Source: CBDESM01 sp965242485 (GTDB lineage Bacteria; Chloroflexota; Dehalococcoidia; Bin125). Taken from it: 64,000 nt of DNA. This document shows positions 33,678-44,277 of the stretch, one piece after another. The stretch is taken from contig CBDESM010000003.1 in assembly GCA_965242485.1 (NCBI GenBank), positions 1,116,001 to 1,180,000 on the forward strand, in the 5' to 3' direction. How positions within the stretch are numbered: the first letter of the stretch is position 1; the number at the start of each line of letters is the position of its first letter. A program made the translations under genes and the position numbers. The notes under the pieces were generated by a model. The model searched no databases. It saw only the letters and a list, made by a program, of their open reading frames with translations, and had not been told where the DNA came from.

Positions 33678-34577
33678 ATGGTGAGCCGAGCCGCGACCGC
33701 CGTCCGCACGCGCCCGCGCCGGGAGCGCGAGGCGGAGGTCCTGGTCTGGCCGGACCTGGTCTTCATCGAGTTCATCTCGGCGGTGATCTTCTCGATCGCG
33801 CTGCTGGTGCTCTCGGCGATGGTCAACGCGCCGCTGCTCAACCGGGCCGACCCGGACACGACACCGAACCCGTCCAAGGCGCCGTGGTACTTCCTCAACC
33901 TGCAGGAGCTGCTGCTGCACATGGAGCCGGCTTGGGCGGGGGTGATCGTGCCGACGATCGCGCTGGTGCTGCTGGCCGCGATCCCCTACTGGGAGCGGAG
34001 CCAAGAGGGCCAGGGCGTCTGGTTCGGGACCAAGTTCGCCGGGCGCCTGGCGATCTTCGGGTTCATCGCCTCGATCTTCGTGACCTGCCTGCTGATCATC
34101 TACGACGGCGCGCTGCACGTGCAGTGGACCGAGCACATCATCCGCGGGCTGGGGCTGAACGACGACTTCGCCTGGCCGACTTGGCTGGACTGGTTCCGCA
34201 ACCTGCGCGGGCTCGACACGGGCATCCCGTGGGAGTCGCTCGGCTTCACGATCGGCGGCTTCACGATGTTCGCGGACTGGCGGGCGATCCCGTTGGGCAT
34301 ACCCGGCACCACGACCGATCCATGGCTGCTGAACCTGAACTTCCCCTCGTTCCTCTCGCAGCAGCTGGTGCCGGTGGCGACGATGGTCGGGCTGCCGGTG
34401 CTGTTCGTGCTGTTCTGCAAGGCGCTGGGCTGGATCCACACGCGGCGCGACATCGCGCTGCTGATCTTCAGCGCGTTCATCGGGGTCTACCTGACCACGA
34501 CGATCGTGGGGACGGCGTTCCGCGGGCAGGGGCAGGACCTCAAGCCGCCGTGGGACATCGTGGTGCTGGAGGAGTAG
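33678..34577 (+). CDS. petD: Cytochrome b C-terminal half (subunit IV-like)
   Basis: 299 residues. Contains the Qo-loop counterpart KAPWYFLNLQELLLHMEP, then hydrophobic segments including VIVPTIALVLLAAIPYW and RLAIFGFIASIFVTCLLII, and two C-terminal ones. It is longer than plant subunit IV (160 residues) because of an N-terminal basic tail and an extended external loop (about 145-220) between helices. It lies 17 nt after the b6 gene and is followed by the Rieske gene; all three make one complex. Confidence 0.88.
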   Translation: MVSRAATAVRTRPRREREAEVLVWPDLVFIEFISAVIFSIALLVLSAMVNAPLLNRADPDTTPNPSKAPWYFLNLQELLLHMEPAWAGVIVPTIALVLLAAIPYWERSQEGQGVWFGTKFAGRLAIFGFIASIFVTCLLIIYDGALHVQWTEHIIRGLGLNDDFAWPTWLDWFRNLRGLDTGIPWESLGFTIGGFTMFADWRAIPLGIPGTTTDPWLLNLNFPSFLSQQLVPVATMVGLPVLFVLFCKALGWIHTRRDIALLIFSAFIGVYLTTTIVGTAFRGQGQDLKPPWDIVVLEE

Positions 34578-34580
34578 GGC

Positions 34581-35300
34581 GTGGCCGAGCAGCGCACCGG
34601 AGAAGGCGGCCCGCAGGAGCGGCGGCCGGCGGCGGCCGAGCCGTCGGGCGTGCAGCGGGGCGCGCGCGCGCCGCACTTGGCCGAAGGCGGGCGCGCCGGC
34701 GTCGTGCCCGACCAGCAGGGCGAGCGGGCGATCGTCACGCGGGCGCAGCGGCGGCGGGCGCGGCGGGGCCAGGTGACGCGGCGGCAGCTGCTGCGGGTCG
34801 GCTTCTGGGGCATCTTCACGTTCTCGCTGACCGGCGCGCTGGGCGCGTTCCTCTCGAACTTCTGGCCGCGCAACGTGACCGGCTTCGGCGGCAAGATCAA
34901 CGTCGCCGCCTCGGCCGTGCCCGAGGCCGGCGCCGACCCGGCCCCGGTGCGGATCGGCAAGTTCTACCTCAGCCACCTGCGCGCGGGCGACGGCACCCAC
35001 GCCGGCTTCGGCGAAGAAGGCGACGAGGGGCTGCTGGCGCTGTGGTGGCAGTGCCCGCACCTGGGCTGCACGATCCCGTGGCGGCCCGGCTTCCCCTTCG
35101 AGGGGACGACGGGCTGGTTCCGCTGCCCCTGCCACGGCTCGACCTACACGAAGGGCGGCATCCGCGTGTTCGGCCCCGCCCCGCGGCCGATGGACACGAT
35201 GGAAATCGAGGTGAACGCGGATGGATCGCTGGTGGTGGACACGGGCAAGGTGACGAAGGGCGGGCAGGACAATCCCCGCCGCACGGTTCCGTACGCGTAG
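34581..35300 (+). CDS. Rieske iron-sulfur protein
   Basis: 239 residues. A long hydrophilic, Arg/Glu-rich cytoplasmic N-terminus (1-65), one anchor helix (LLRVGFWGIFTFSLTGALGAFL), and the exported Rieske domain with CPHLGC (near 157) and CPCHGS (near 182) ligating the 2Fe-2S cluster. RRGQVTRRQLL before the helix is twin-arginine-like but imperfect. The cluster accepts one electron from quinol. Third gene of the operon. Confidence 0.93.
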   Translation: MAEQRTGEGGPQERRPAAAEPSGVQRGARAPHLAEGGRAGVVPDQQGERAIVTRAQRRRARRGQVTRRQLLRVGFWGIFTFSLTGALGAFLSNFWPRNVTGFGGKINVAASAVPEAGADPAPVRIGKFYLSHLRAGDGTHAGFGEEGDEGLLALWWQCPHLGCTIPWRPGFPFEGTTGWFRCPCHGSTYTKGGIRVFGPAPRPMDTMEIEVNADGSLVVDTGKVTKGGQDNPRRTVPYA

Positions 35301-35321
35301 GGAAGCGAGCGGGCGCGCACG

Positions 35322-36386
35322 ATGACAGGCCAGAACACCGAAAAGCAAATCTTGGCGATGGTGCTGCTGCTGGTGATCGCGGTCGCCTCGCTGGGCGCCT
35401 ACGTCTGGTTCGACAACGGGCGGCGCACGGAGGCCGCGAGCGAGGTCTTCGAGCGCGACGCCGAGCGCGGCGCGCACCTCTTCGCCAGCAACTGCCGCGT
35501 CTGCCACGGCAACGACGGCCGCGGCCAGGAGAGCGCCTCCTCGCTGGTCGGCCCGGCCCTGAACAAGCCCGGCAACACCTACGCCTGGCGCACCGACAAC
35601 GACGGGCAGCTGGAAATCCTGCAGAACCGCTACCGCGGCACGATCACCTGCGGCCGCAACGGCACCGCGATGCCGCCGTGGGCCGTCGCCGAGGGCGGCT
35701 CGATGAACGGCTTCCAGATCGAGAACCTCGTCACCTTGGTGACGACGAACGCGGGCAACGCCTGGGCGATCGCGGAAGAAGTCGCGCACGAGCAGGACGA
35801 GATCGCGCTGGACGGCCTGAAAACGGGGCTGCGGGACGCAGAGGCGTCGCTGGAGGCCGGCGGCTGGACGCGCGACACCGAGACCGCGCAGGCCGAGGTC
35901 GACGCGGCCGAAGCCGCATATGCCGAATTGGTCCGGCTGCGCGGCGAGGCCGAGGCGGCGGAGGCGGCCATCGCCGAGGCCGACGACGCGGAAGCGGCCG
36001 AAGTCGCGGCCGACGAGGCCGTCGACGCGCTCTCGGCGCTCGAAAAGCGGATCACCCAGCTGGTGCTCGACGTCTCGGCGATGCGCTCGCTGGACGACGA
36101 GATCGGCGCAGCGGCCGCCGCGCGCGTCGCCGAAGCCGCCGCCGACATCGCCGCCGTGGCGAAGGCGCGGGCCTGGCTGCGCGCCTCGGCCGGCGTGGAC
36201 ACGGCCGAGTCCAACTTGGCCGACGCCGAAGAGCGCATCGCGGCGAACCTGCCGATCGACCGCCCGGCCGCGCAGGTGACGACGCAGACCTGCGGGCAGG
36301 TGCACGATTGGTCCGACCCGGGCTTCCGCGGCGACTTGGAAGCGGTCGGCGCCTGGCTCAGCGCGGCGCGGGCGAGCGAGGGCTGA
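35322..36386 (+). CDS. Membrane-anchored cytochrome c with a long helical insertion
   Basis: 354 residues. An N-terminal anchor helix (ILAMVLLLVIAVASLGAYVW), then cytochrome c with haem motif CRVCH at 58-62, and GTAMPPWA with a candidate axial Met. Between about 145 and 310 lies an Ala/Glu-rich, predicted coiled-coil segment (DAEASLEAGG, AEAAEAAIAEADDAEAAEV). A short second C-type motif follows (TQTCGQ, no CH). It is probably the electron acceptor from the Rieske protein; the helical insertion is unusual and may be a spacer or a docking arm. Confidence 0.85.
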   Translation: MTGQNTEKQILAMVLLLVIAVASLGAYVWFDNGRRTEAASEVFERDAERGAHLFASNCRVCHGNDGRGQESASSLVGPALNKPGNTYAWRTDNDGQLEILQNRYRGTITCGRNGTAMPPWAVAEGGSMNGFQIENLVTLVTTNAGNAWAIAEEVAHEQDEIALDGLKTGLRDAEASLEAGGWTRDTETAQAEVDAAEAAYAELVRLRGEAEAAEAAIAEADDAEAAEVAADEAVDALSALEKRITQLVLDVSAMRSLDDEIGAAAAARVAEAAADIAAVAKARAWLRASAGVDTAESNLADAEERIAANLPIDRPAAQVTTQTCGQVHDWSDPGFRGDLEAVGAWLSAARASEG

Positions 36387-36469
36387 GGAGCCCGGTTCTA
36401 CACTGGCCATACGGCGGCGCGCGGCGGCCCCAGCCGGGCGATGCGCGCCGCAGCGGAGGAGGAACGCAA

Positions 36470-36592
36470 ATGGCAGCAGCCGAGACCGGCAAGCGGTACA
36501 CGTGCCCCAGCTGTGGCGCGGAATTCATCGTCACCCGCGGCGGCGACGCGGAACTGAAGTGCGGCGACACGCCGCTGGAGCTGAAGAAGTAG
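36470..36592 (+). CDS. Tiny desulforedoxin/zinc-ribbon-like protein
   Basis: 40 residues: AAAETGKRYTCPSCGAEFIV, then GGDAELKCGDTPLELKK. A CxxC pair (12, 15) plus a third Cys (31) match desulforedoxin-like iron or zinc knuckles, but the usual final CC is reduced to one Cys. GGAGGAGG precedes ATG 36470. Located between the cytochrome c and yqeY genes. Confidence 0.7.
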   Translation: MAAAETGKRYTCPSCGAEFIVTRGGDAELKCGDTPLELKK

Positions 36593-36624
36593 CAAGGCCC
36601 CGAGCGGGCGAAGGAGGAACCGAC

Positions 36625-36768
36625 ATGGCCGTGCAACTGGGCAAGCGCTACCGGGACGAGGAAACGGGCATCGAGGTGCTCTGCATCAAGCCGGGCGAGT
36701 GCGACCTCAAGGCGGACGAGCGCGAGATGGAGCTGATGCAGCCCAAGGTGCTGCCCTCGGCCGACTAG
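36625..36768 (+). CDS. Paralogue of the tiny knuckle protein lacking CxxC
   Basis: 47 residues: AVQLGKRYRDEETGIEVLCIKPGECDLKAD. It aligns with the preceding product (GKRY start, a G-x-E-x-x turn, acidic strand, basic end), but the CxxC is replaced by RDEE, so the metal site appears lost; two other cysteines remain (20, 26). AAGGAGG lies 6 nt before ATG 36625. Probably a diverged tandem duplicate. Confidence 0.65.
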   Translation: MAVQLGKRYRDEETGIEVLCIKPGECDLKADEREMELMQPKVLPSAD

Positions 36769-36805
36769 GCGCGCGGAACCGACGGGGACGGACCGGGCCG
36801 CCGAG

Positions 36806-37255
36806 ATGGGCCTGCGCGAGCAGCTGCGCGAGGATCTGAAGTCCGCGATGCGGGCGGGCGACGCCACGCGCCGCAACACGATCCGCATGCTCGAGGCGGC
36901 GATCAAGAACGCCGAGATCGAGAAGCGCGGCCAGGAGCTGCCCGAAGCCGACGTGCTCGCGATCCTGCAGCGGCAGGTCAAGCAGCGGCGCGACAGCATC
37001 GAGCAGTTCGAGCGCGGCCGCCGCGAGGACTTGGCCGAGATCGAGCGGGCCGAGATCGCCGTGATCGAGGCCTACCTGCCCGAACAGCTCTCCGAAGCGG
37101 AGATCGAAGCGGCCGCGCGCCGGGTGATCGAACAGACCGGCGCGAGCGGCCCGGGCGACCGCGGCAAGGTAATGGGCCCGCTGATGAAGGAACTGCGCGG
37201 CAAAGCCGACGGCGCAGCCGTCAACGCCGCCGTCTCCAAACTGCTCTCCGGCTGA
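36806..37255 (+). CDS. yqeY: GatB/YqeY domain protein
   Basis: 149 residues, stand-alone YqeY. Starts LREQLREDLKSAMRAGDATRRNTIRML, then EAYLPEQLSEAEIEA and the closing GKVMGPLMKELRGKADGAAVNAAVSKLL, all typical. It is related to the C-terminal domain of GatB, and thought to bind tRNA or act in amidation, but no enzymatic role is proven. Confidence 0.93.
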   Translation: MGLREQLREDLKSAMRAGDATRRNTIRMLEAAIKNAEIEKRGQELPEADVLAILQRQVKQRRDSIEQFERGRREDLAEIERAEIAVIEAYLPEQLSEAEIEAAARRVIEQTGASGPGDRGKVMGPLMKELRGKADGAAVNAAVSKLLSG

Positions 37256-37335
37256 ACACGCGCGCCGACCCGATCGGGAAAGCCCGGCCGCTGAGTCGCC
37301 CCATCCGCTGATCTGCCTGGCGCGGCGCCGGCACG

Positions 37336-37361
37336 GGGGGGCGGCGCGGACACCGCCCCCC
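37336..37361. terminator. Bidirectional terminator between convergent genes
   Basis: GGGGGGCGG (37336-37344) pairs with CCGCCCCCC (37353-37361) over an 8-nt loop, between the ends of yqeY and the convergent NYN-like gene. No T-run. Confidence 0.55.
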
Positions 37362-37367
37362 GACCGG

Positions 37368-37991
37368 CTAGTTCCAGCGGGCCGAGCCGAACGGCCCGGG
37401 GTCCTCGAGCCCCGTCGGGAACCTGCGGACCGTCCAGCCGCCGTCGTCATCGTCCTCGCTTGCGCGGTCCGATGCGTACGGCGCAGGGACGGGAGGCCGC
37501 ATCGCCCCGATGTCCGCGGCCAAGCTCCGGTAGCGGACGTGTCCGCAGTCGATGCTCCGCAGGTAGTCATAGTGGGCGACCACGACATCGCGGTCGGCCT
37601 CCGTCGCAAGATCATGCACCATGCGGGTGATGGCGCCCTGGTAGTCGTCGCCGCCGGCGAACAGCAGATCGCTGCCACGCCCGGGGAGCTCGTGCAGCAG
37701 TTCCATCAGCATGTCGGCCTGGTCGTGCCAGCTGCGCCCGCCGTGCAGCCGCAGCTCGTAGCCCATGTCCCTCACGCAGGCGAAGAAGGGCCGCGCGTTC
37801 GGCCTCTCGCGCTGCACGAAGATCGGCTGCACCTGCCTGGGCGCGCCAAACGCTTCCCGGTCTGTGAAGGAGAGCAGTCGCCGGTAGTCGATCCGCTCGT
37901 GCGGGTTCGGTCCGCGCCCCATCACGTGGTGCGGTGCGCGGAGCAGATGTTCGCCGTCGACGATCAGGGTCGCGGTGTCTTGAGTGGACAT
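37368..37991 (-). CDS. NYN/PIN-like protein
   Basis: 207 residues. Starts with a strand and Asp (TATLIVDGEHLL), then ERPNARPFFACVRDMGYELRL, HDQADMLMELLHEL, SDLLFAGGDDYQGAITRMVHD and DVVVAHYDYL. The D near the start, the central D and the LxxxxGDxD-like GGDD pattern are consistent with the metal site of NYN/PIN ribonucleases, but the match is weaker than for the protein at 61756. The C-terminus is acidic (SEDDDDGGW). ATG 37991 has AAGGGA about 9 nt upstream. Confidence 0.6.
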   Translation of the reverse strand: MSTQDTATLIVDGEHLLRAPHHVMGRGPNPHERIDYRRLLSFTDREAFGAPRQVQPIFVQRERPNARPFFACVRDMGYELRLHGGRSWHDQADMLMELLHELPGRGSDLLFAGGDDYQGAITRMVHDLATEADRDVVVAHYDYLRSIDCGHVRYRSLAADIGAMRPPVPAPYASDRASEDDDDGGWTVRRFPTGLEDPGPFGSARWN

Positions 37992-38080
37992 AAGTCTGTC
38001 CCTTCTCCCAATAGGGGAAAGTCGGCCGCAAGGGTTGGTGAGTTCGCGGTGCCGCGGCCCGCACCGGGTTCGGCGCGGCG

Positions 38081-38105
38081 GGGGCTCTCCCTGCGGGAGG
38101 GCCCC
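38081..38105. terminator. 11-bp stem hairpin upstream of the NYN-like gene
   Basis: GGGGCTCTCCC pairs with GGGAGGGCCCC (one G-T wobble) around a TGC loop, 90 nt upstream of the NYN-like start on the minus strand. It could be an attenuator or a terminator. Confidence 0.45.
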
Positions 38106-38273
38106 CCAACCGCGCCGCGACGGGAACTCGCCGTCGCGTTCGAGCTCATAAGGACGAGCATCGTCCCGGCTCGGTCCGGCATTCCCCGCCACGCTGCTCG
38201 TGGCATCGAAGGGATTCAGGTATCTCGGATGGTCATCTAATGGCGGCGGGGTTCCGCCGCTCTGGTCGGAATC

Positions 38274-38438
38274 TCAATCGCGGGATCCCGGGCTTCCCGC
38301 GTTCTCTTCATCGGGCTCCTCGGCCTCTGGAGGCGGGGGCCTTCTCTCGTCGAACATCGTCTCTGCGCGACTTTGGGGGCCGCGCTTTGAATCAGAACAC
38401 TCGCACTTCATCACTGCTTGGGCTGCTGCCTTGCGCAC
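38274..38438 (-). CDS. Possible small acidic protein
   Basis: A 54-residue frame from GTG 38438 (or ATG 38409): VRKAAAQAVMKCECSDSKRG, then a Pro/Glu-rich end PPPPEAEEPDEENAG. A TACACT -10-like box lies about 35 nt upstream and a hairpin follows the stop. The ribosome site is poorly placed and codon choice is not strongly biased, so this remains doubtful. Confidence 0.22.
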   Translation of the reverse strand: MRKAAAQAVMKCECSDSKRGPQSRAETMFDERRPPPPEAEEPDEENAGSPGSRD

Positions 38439-38678
38439 CTCCCGGTTGCGGTGGAGTCCGTCTCCTGCCTCCAGTGTAGGGAATTCAGAATTCGATTGCT
38501 CGCTCGCCTGCGCGCGGCTGCGCTTCGCGCCTTGGAGGAGCGGTTTTCGCGGCTCTGTATGATCAGTGCCCGACTTGGACACGGGCGGCGTGAACTTGGA
38601 GCTGCGGGCCGTGCGAGGAGATGCCGCGCGTTTCCGGCGCTTGGACGGGCTCGGCGGGGGAGCCGCGGTGATCGCCCG

Positions 38679-40772
38679 ATGACGGGTCCCGGTTACTACA
38701 CGCCGGCGCGCGTCGGCGTGCTGATGTTCGCGCTGGTCGCGGGAATCACGTTGGCGCTGACGCCGGTGCGGGGGGCCGACCAGTGGCCGGCCCGCGGAAC
38801 CGTGGCCGAGCGCGATTTCGCCGCGCCGGAGGACGCCGCGTTCATCAGCGAGCTGCTCACGCTGGACGCGCGCGAGGAGGCCTCCGCGGCGGTGGAGACG
38901 CGCTACCGCTTCGATCCGTCGGTGGGCGAACGGCAGACGGCGGCGCTGGTCGAGTATCTCGACGCGGTCGCGGAGCTGCGCGCGGGCACGCTGCCGCCGG
39001 CCGAGGTGATCAGCGGCGGGCTCGGCGCGAGCGGGCTCGATGCCCTGTCGTCGCTGCCCGAGCCCGGCTTCGCCCGCGTGCGGCGGCACGCGCCCGAAGT
39101 ACTGTCGCTGCTGCTGAGCGGGCCGATCCGGCCGGGCGAAGCGCCGGCCGCGCGCGAGCGCGTCCCCGACGCGCTGCCGTCCGATCTCGGCTTCACCGAG
39201 GCCGCGCTGCTGACGGCGCTGGTCGGCGGGCGGCTGCAGCCGACGGAGCTTCCCGACGAGGCTGCGACCCGGATGGCGCGCGAGGCGGCGGCAAGGGCGG
39301 TGGCGCCGGTCGCGCGCACGTTCGAGAACGGCGAAATCATCATCGCGCAGGGCGAGGTCGTCGACGAGTTGGCCGCCGAGGCGTTCGCGCAGCTCACTCC
39401 GGCCGGGACGCGGGCGCTGATCGAGCCGATGATCGCCGCGATCATCCTCTCCGTGATCCTCTCCGGCGCGATGGGGCTGTTCCTGCTGCTGACCAAGCCG
39501 GCCGCGGGCGCGAGCGACCGCCGGATGGCCGTCTTCGGCCTCGTCACGCTGCTGGCGATCGCGGCCCTGCGGGGCTGGCTGGAAATCCCGCTGCAGGAGA
39601 CCGGCCCGCTCGAGGATTGGGAGCTGATGGCCCCGATCGTGGCCGCGCCGCTGCTGATCGGCGCGGTGCTCTCGCCCTCGCTGGCGCTCGCGTCGAGTGT
39701 CCTGATCGCCGTCTTCGCCGGCTTCGCCGTGCTGATCGTGCCCGAATACCGCGGCGAGGGCCTGCCGGACGGGGTCAGCGCGCTGCGCCCGGCCGTGGTC
39801 TTCCTGCTCTCCGCGATCGCGGCCGTGATCGCCTCGGCGCGGGTGCAGATGCTGTCCCACTTCGGCATCGCCGCCGCCGCGGCCGGCGGGACGGTCTTCG
39901 CCGCGGGGCTCGTGTTCTGGCCCTTCGAGGCCGACCGCGAGCTGGTCCAGATCGCCTGGCTGACCGTGCCCGCGCTCTCGGTCGCGGCCGGCACGGCCGT
40001 GATCGCGATCCTGCTGTTCCAGCCGCTGGCCAACGCGGCGGGGGTGACCACGCGCCTGCGCCTGCTCGAAGCGGCCCAGCTCTCGCAGCCGCTGCTGCGC
40101 CGCCTCGAGAGCGAGGCCCCGGGCACGTTCGCGCAGACGACCGCCGTGGCGATGCTGGCCGAGCGGGCGGCCGCGCGGATCGGCGCGGACTCCCTGCTCT
40201 GCCGGGTCGGGGCCTACTACCACGACATCGGCAAGCTGGAGAATCCGCAGATGCACGCCGAGAACCGGCCCGCGGGCGAATCGCCGCACGCGGCGCTGTC
40301 GCCGCGCGAGAGCGCGCGAGAGATCATCGGCCACGTCGCGGCCGGCGACGCGCTGGCGCGGGCGGCGCGGCTGCCCGGCCCGGTCCGCGCGTTCATCGCC
40401 GAGCACCACGGCACCCGCCGCGTCGACTACTTCTTCCGCCGCGCCGCCATCGCCGACCCCAACGTCGACGCCGCCCAATTCCGCTACCCCGGCCCCAAGC
40501 CGCACACGCGGGAGACGGCGATCGTGATGCTCGCGGACTCCTGCGAATCGGTCGTCCGCGCCAGCCCCGAGCACGACCGCGAGACGATCGACCTGCTGGT
40601 CGACCGGGTGCTCGAGGATCGCTTGGCGGAAGGCCAGCTCGACGGCTCCCCGCTGTCGATTCAAGACCTCGGGCAGCTCTCCGCCTCGTTCAAGGAAACC
40701 CTGCTCTGGATCTACCAGCGCCCCGGCGCCCGGCGGGCCGCGATCGCCTCCGCAACGGGAGCCGCCGGCTGA
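38679..40772 (+). CDS. pgpH: HD-domain membrane phosphodiesterase PgpH (c-di-AMP)
   Basis: 697 residues. The N-terminal helix (VGVLMFALVAGITLAL) is followed by the extracellular 7TMR-HDED-type domain (about 30-270, GTVAERDFAAPEDAAFISE), then some seven hydrophobic helices (270-470), and a cytoplasmic HD domain. That has YYHDIGK near 513, LSPRESAREIIGHV and EHHGTRRVDYFFRRA. In Listeria the family degrades c-di-AMP. The start of 38679 gives the first helix directly; TATGAT at 38558 is the likely -10. It overlaps the purQ start (TGATG). Confidence 0.9.
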   Translation: MTGPGYYTPARVGVLMFALVAGITLALTPVRGADQWPARGTVAERDFAAPEDAAFISELLTLDAREEASAAVETRYRFDPSVGERQTAALVEYLDAVAELRAGTLPPAEVISGGLGASGLDALSSLPEPGFARVRRHAPEVLSLLLSGPIRPGEAPAARERVPDALPSDLGFTEAALLTALVGGRLQPTELPDEAATRMAREAAARAVAPVARTFENGEIIIAQGEVVDELAAEAFAQLTPAGTRALIEPMIAAIILSVILSGAMGLFLLLTKPAAGASDRRMAVFGLVTLLAIAALRGWLEIPLQETGPLEDWELMAPIVAAPLLIGAVLSPSLALASSVLIAVFAGFAVLIVPEYRGEGLPDGVSALRPAVVFLLSAIAAVIASARVQMLSHFGIAAAAAGGTVFAAGLVFWPFEADRELVQIAWLTVPALSVAAGTAVIAILLFQPLANAAGVTTRLRLLEAAQLSQPLLRRLESEAPGTFAQTTAVAMLAERAAARIGADSLLCRVGAYYHDIGKLENPQMHAENRPAGESPHAALSPRESAREIIGHVAAGDALARAARLPGPVRAFIAEHHGTRRVDYFFRRAAIADPNVDAAQFRYPGPKPHTRETAIVMLADSCESVVRASPEHDRETIDLLVDRVLEDRLAEGQLDGSPLSIQDLGQLSASFKETLLWIYQRPGARRAAIASATGAAG

Positions 40773-41458
40773 TGCGGTTCGCCGTGCTCGTCTTCCCCGG
40801 CACCTGGTCGGACTGGGACTGCGTCCACGCGCTGCGCGATCTCGGCCAAGAGGCCGAACGGGTGCGGCACCGCGAGTCGTCGCTGGACGGATACGACGGC
40901 GTGATCGTGCCCGGCGGCTTCTCCTACGGCGACCACCTGCGCTGCGGCGCGATTGCGCGCTTCGCGCCGATCATGTCCGCGCTCGAGCGGTTCGCCGCGA
41001 GCGGACGCCCCGTCTTCGGTTCCTGCAACGGCTTCCAGATCCTCTGCGAAGCCGGGCTGCTGCCCGGCGCGCTGCTGCGCAACGCCTCGCTCAAATTCCG
41101 CTGCCAGCCGCAGCACCTGCGCGTCGAGTCGGCCGACTCCGGCTTCACCGCCGCCTGCGAAATCGGGCAGGTCTTGCAATTGCCGATCTCGCACGGCGAG
41201 GGCAACTATCACGCCGACGAGGAGACGCTGCGGCGGCTCGAGGACGAAGGCCGCGTCCTGTTCCGCTACTCCGACGCGGCGGGCGGGCTGACGGAAACGG
41301 CGAACCCGAACGGGTCGCTCAATCACATCGCCGGAATCCTCAACGCCGACGGCAACGTCTTGGGGATGATGCCGCACCCGGAGCGGGCTTCGGATGCGCT
41401 GCTGGGCGGCGAGGACGGCAACCTGATCTGGCGTTCGATCATCGAGCGGTGGGGTTGA
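40772..41458 (+). CDS. purQ: FGAM synthase glutaminase subunit PurQ
   Basis: 228 residues, class I glutamine amidotransferase: VLVFPGTWSDWD, VPGGFSYGD, catalytic Cys in SCNGFQIL (near 86), and the His/Glu dyad in MMPHPERA. It provides ammonia to PurL, encoded 3 nt downstream. ATG 40772 overlaps the pgpH stop. PurS, the usual third subunit, is not adjacent. Confidence 0.95.
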   Translation: MRFAVLVFPGTWSDWDCVHALRDLGQEAERVRHRESSLDGYDGVIVPGGFSYGDHLRCGAIARFAPIMSALERFAASGRPVFGSCNGFQILCEAGLLPGALLRNASLKFRCQPQHLRVESADSGFTAACEIGQVLQLPISHGEGNYHADEETLRRLEDEGRVLFRYSDAAGGLTETANPNGSLNHIAGILNADGNVLGMMPHPERASDALLGGEDGNLIWRSIIERWG

Positions 41459-41461
41459 GCC

Positions 41462-43696
<2,235 letters not shown>

Positions 43697-43802
43697 CGCG
43701 CCTGCTGCAATCTGCCCATGCGGGGCGTACGCTGGAGGGGAAGCCGAACGCCGGGAGCGGGGCGGAATCCGGACCCGCCGACGGCGAGAGGGGGCAGTTG
43801 CC

Positions 43803-44135
43803 ATGACGCATCAGATCATCCGAGGGCGCTTCCGCGCCATCGCGTCGGGGATCGCCGCCATCGCGGTAGCGGTCTTGATCGTGGCCGGGCAGATCGCATT
43901 CGCCCCGTCCGCGAGCGCGACGGAACCCGAATTGCCCAGTCCCCGCGCGGGCGACAGCTGCACCCAGATCAGTTCCAGCGTCCGGGTCGTCTCTACGTCG
44001 AGGCACGTCGACAGGGTGATCCACACGATCGAGCGCACGACGCGGTACCGCTGCATCGACGCGGGCTCCGAGGCCGGCCGGACCTACACCTACACCACCC
44101 GTACCCGCTGGAACGAAACCGCCCGCTCCGCCTGA
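43803..44135 (+). CDS. Secreted Cys-module protein 1
   Basis: 110 residues. Signal peptide (basic MTHQIIRGRF, hydrophobic AIASGIAAIAVAVLIVAG, ASA-TE cleavage site), then one module C-x30-C: CTQISSSVRVV ... TIERTTRYRC, ending YTYTTRTRW. TACGCT at 43728-43733 is the -10; the leader is about 60 nt and AGAGGGGG is the ribosome site. First of three near-identical tandem copies. Exported; no function known. The two cysteines probably form a disulfide. Confidence 0.82.
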   Translation: MTHQIIRGRFRAIASGIAAIAVAVLIVAGQIAFAPSASATEPELPSPRAGDSCTQISSSVRVVSTSRHVDRVIHTIERTTRYRCIDAGSEAGRTYTYTTRTRWNETARSA

Positions 44136-44179
44136 GCCGGCAGCCGCGGTCGCGGCTGATCGCGATCGGACGCGTTCAC

Positions 44180-44200
44180 GCCGCGGGGCATCCCCGCGGC
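44180..44200 (+). terminator. Hairpin between array genes 1 and 2
   Basis: GCCGCGGGG-CAT-CCCCGCGGC is a perfect 9-bp stem with a 3-nt loop, ending 3 nt before the TATGCT -10 of the next gene. It may end the first transcript or act on the promoter itself. Confidence 0.45.
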
Positions 44201-44277
44201 GCGTATGCTGGAGGGGTGCCGAGCGCCGGGAGCGGGGCGGAATCCGGCCCTGCTGACGGCGAGAGGGGGTGGTTGTC

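Larger units (their letters stand above)
37992..38678. other. Non-coding or weakly coding stretch before pgpH
   Basis: GC is lower than in flanking genes. It holds two hairpins: GGGGCTCTCCC-TGC-GGGAGGGCCCC at 38081-38105, and GCGGCGG-GGTT-CCGCCGC at 38243-38260. TATGAT at 38558-38563 on the plus strand is a likely -10 for pgpH. The only protein-like frame is a weak one on the minus strand (38274-38438). Confidence 0.5.

Noticed and set aside
33453..36410. 985-codon open frame on the minus strand
   Set aside because: Antisense to the cytochrome b, Rieske and cytochrome c genes; composition is Arg/Pro/Gln-rich with no fold-like pattern.
38200..38562. 120-codon plus-strand frame before pgpH
   Set aside because: No ribosome site, Ser/Gly/Pro composition, and it overlaps the likely pgpH promoter.
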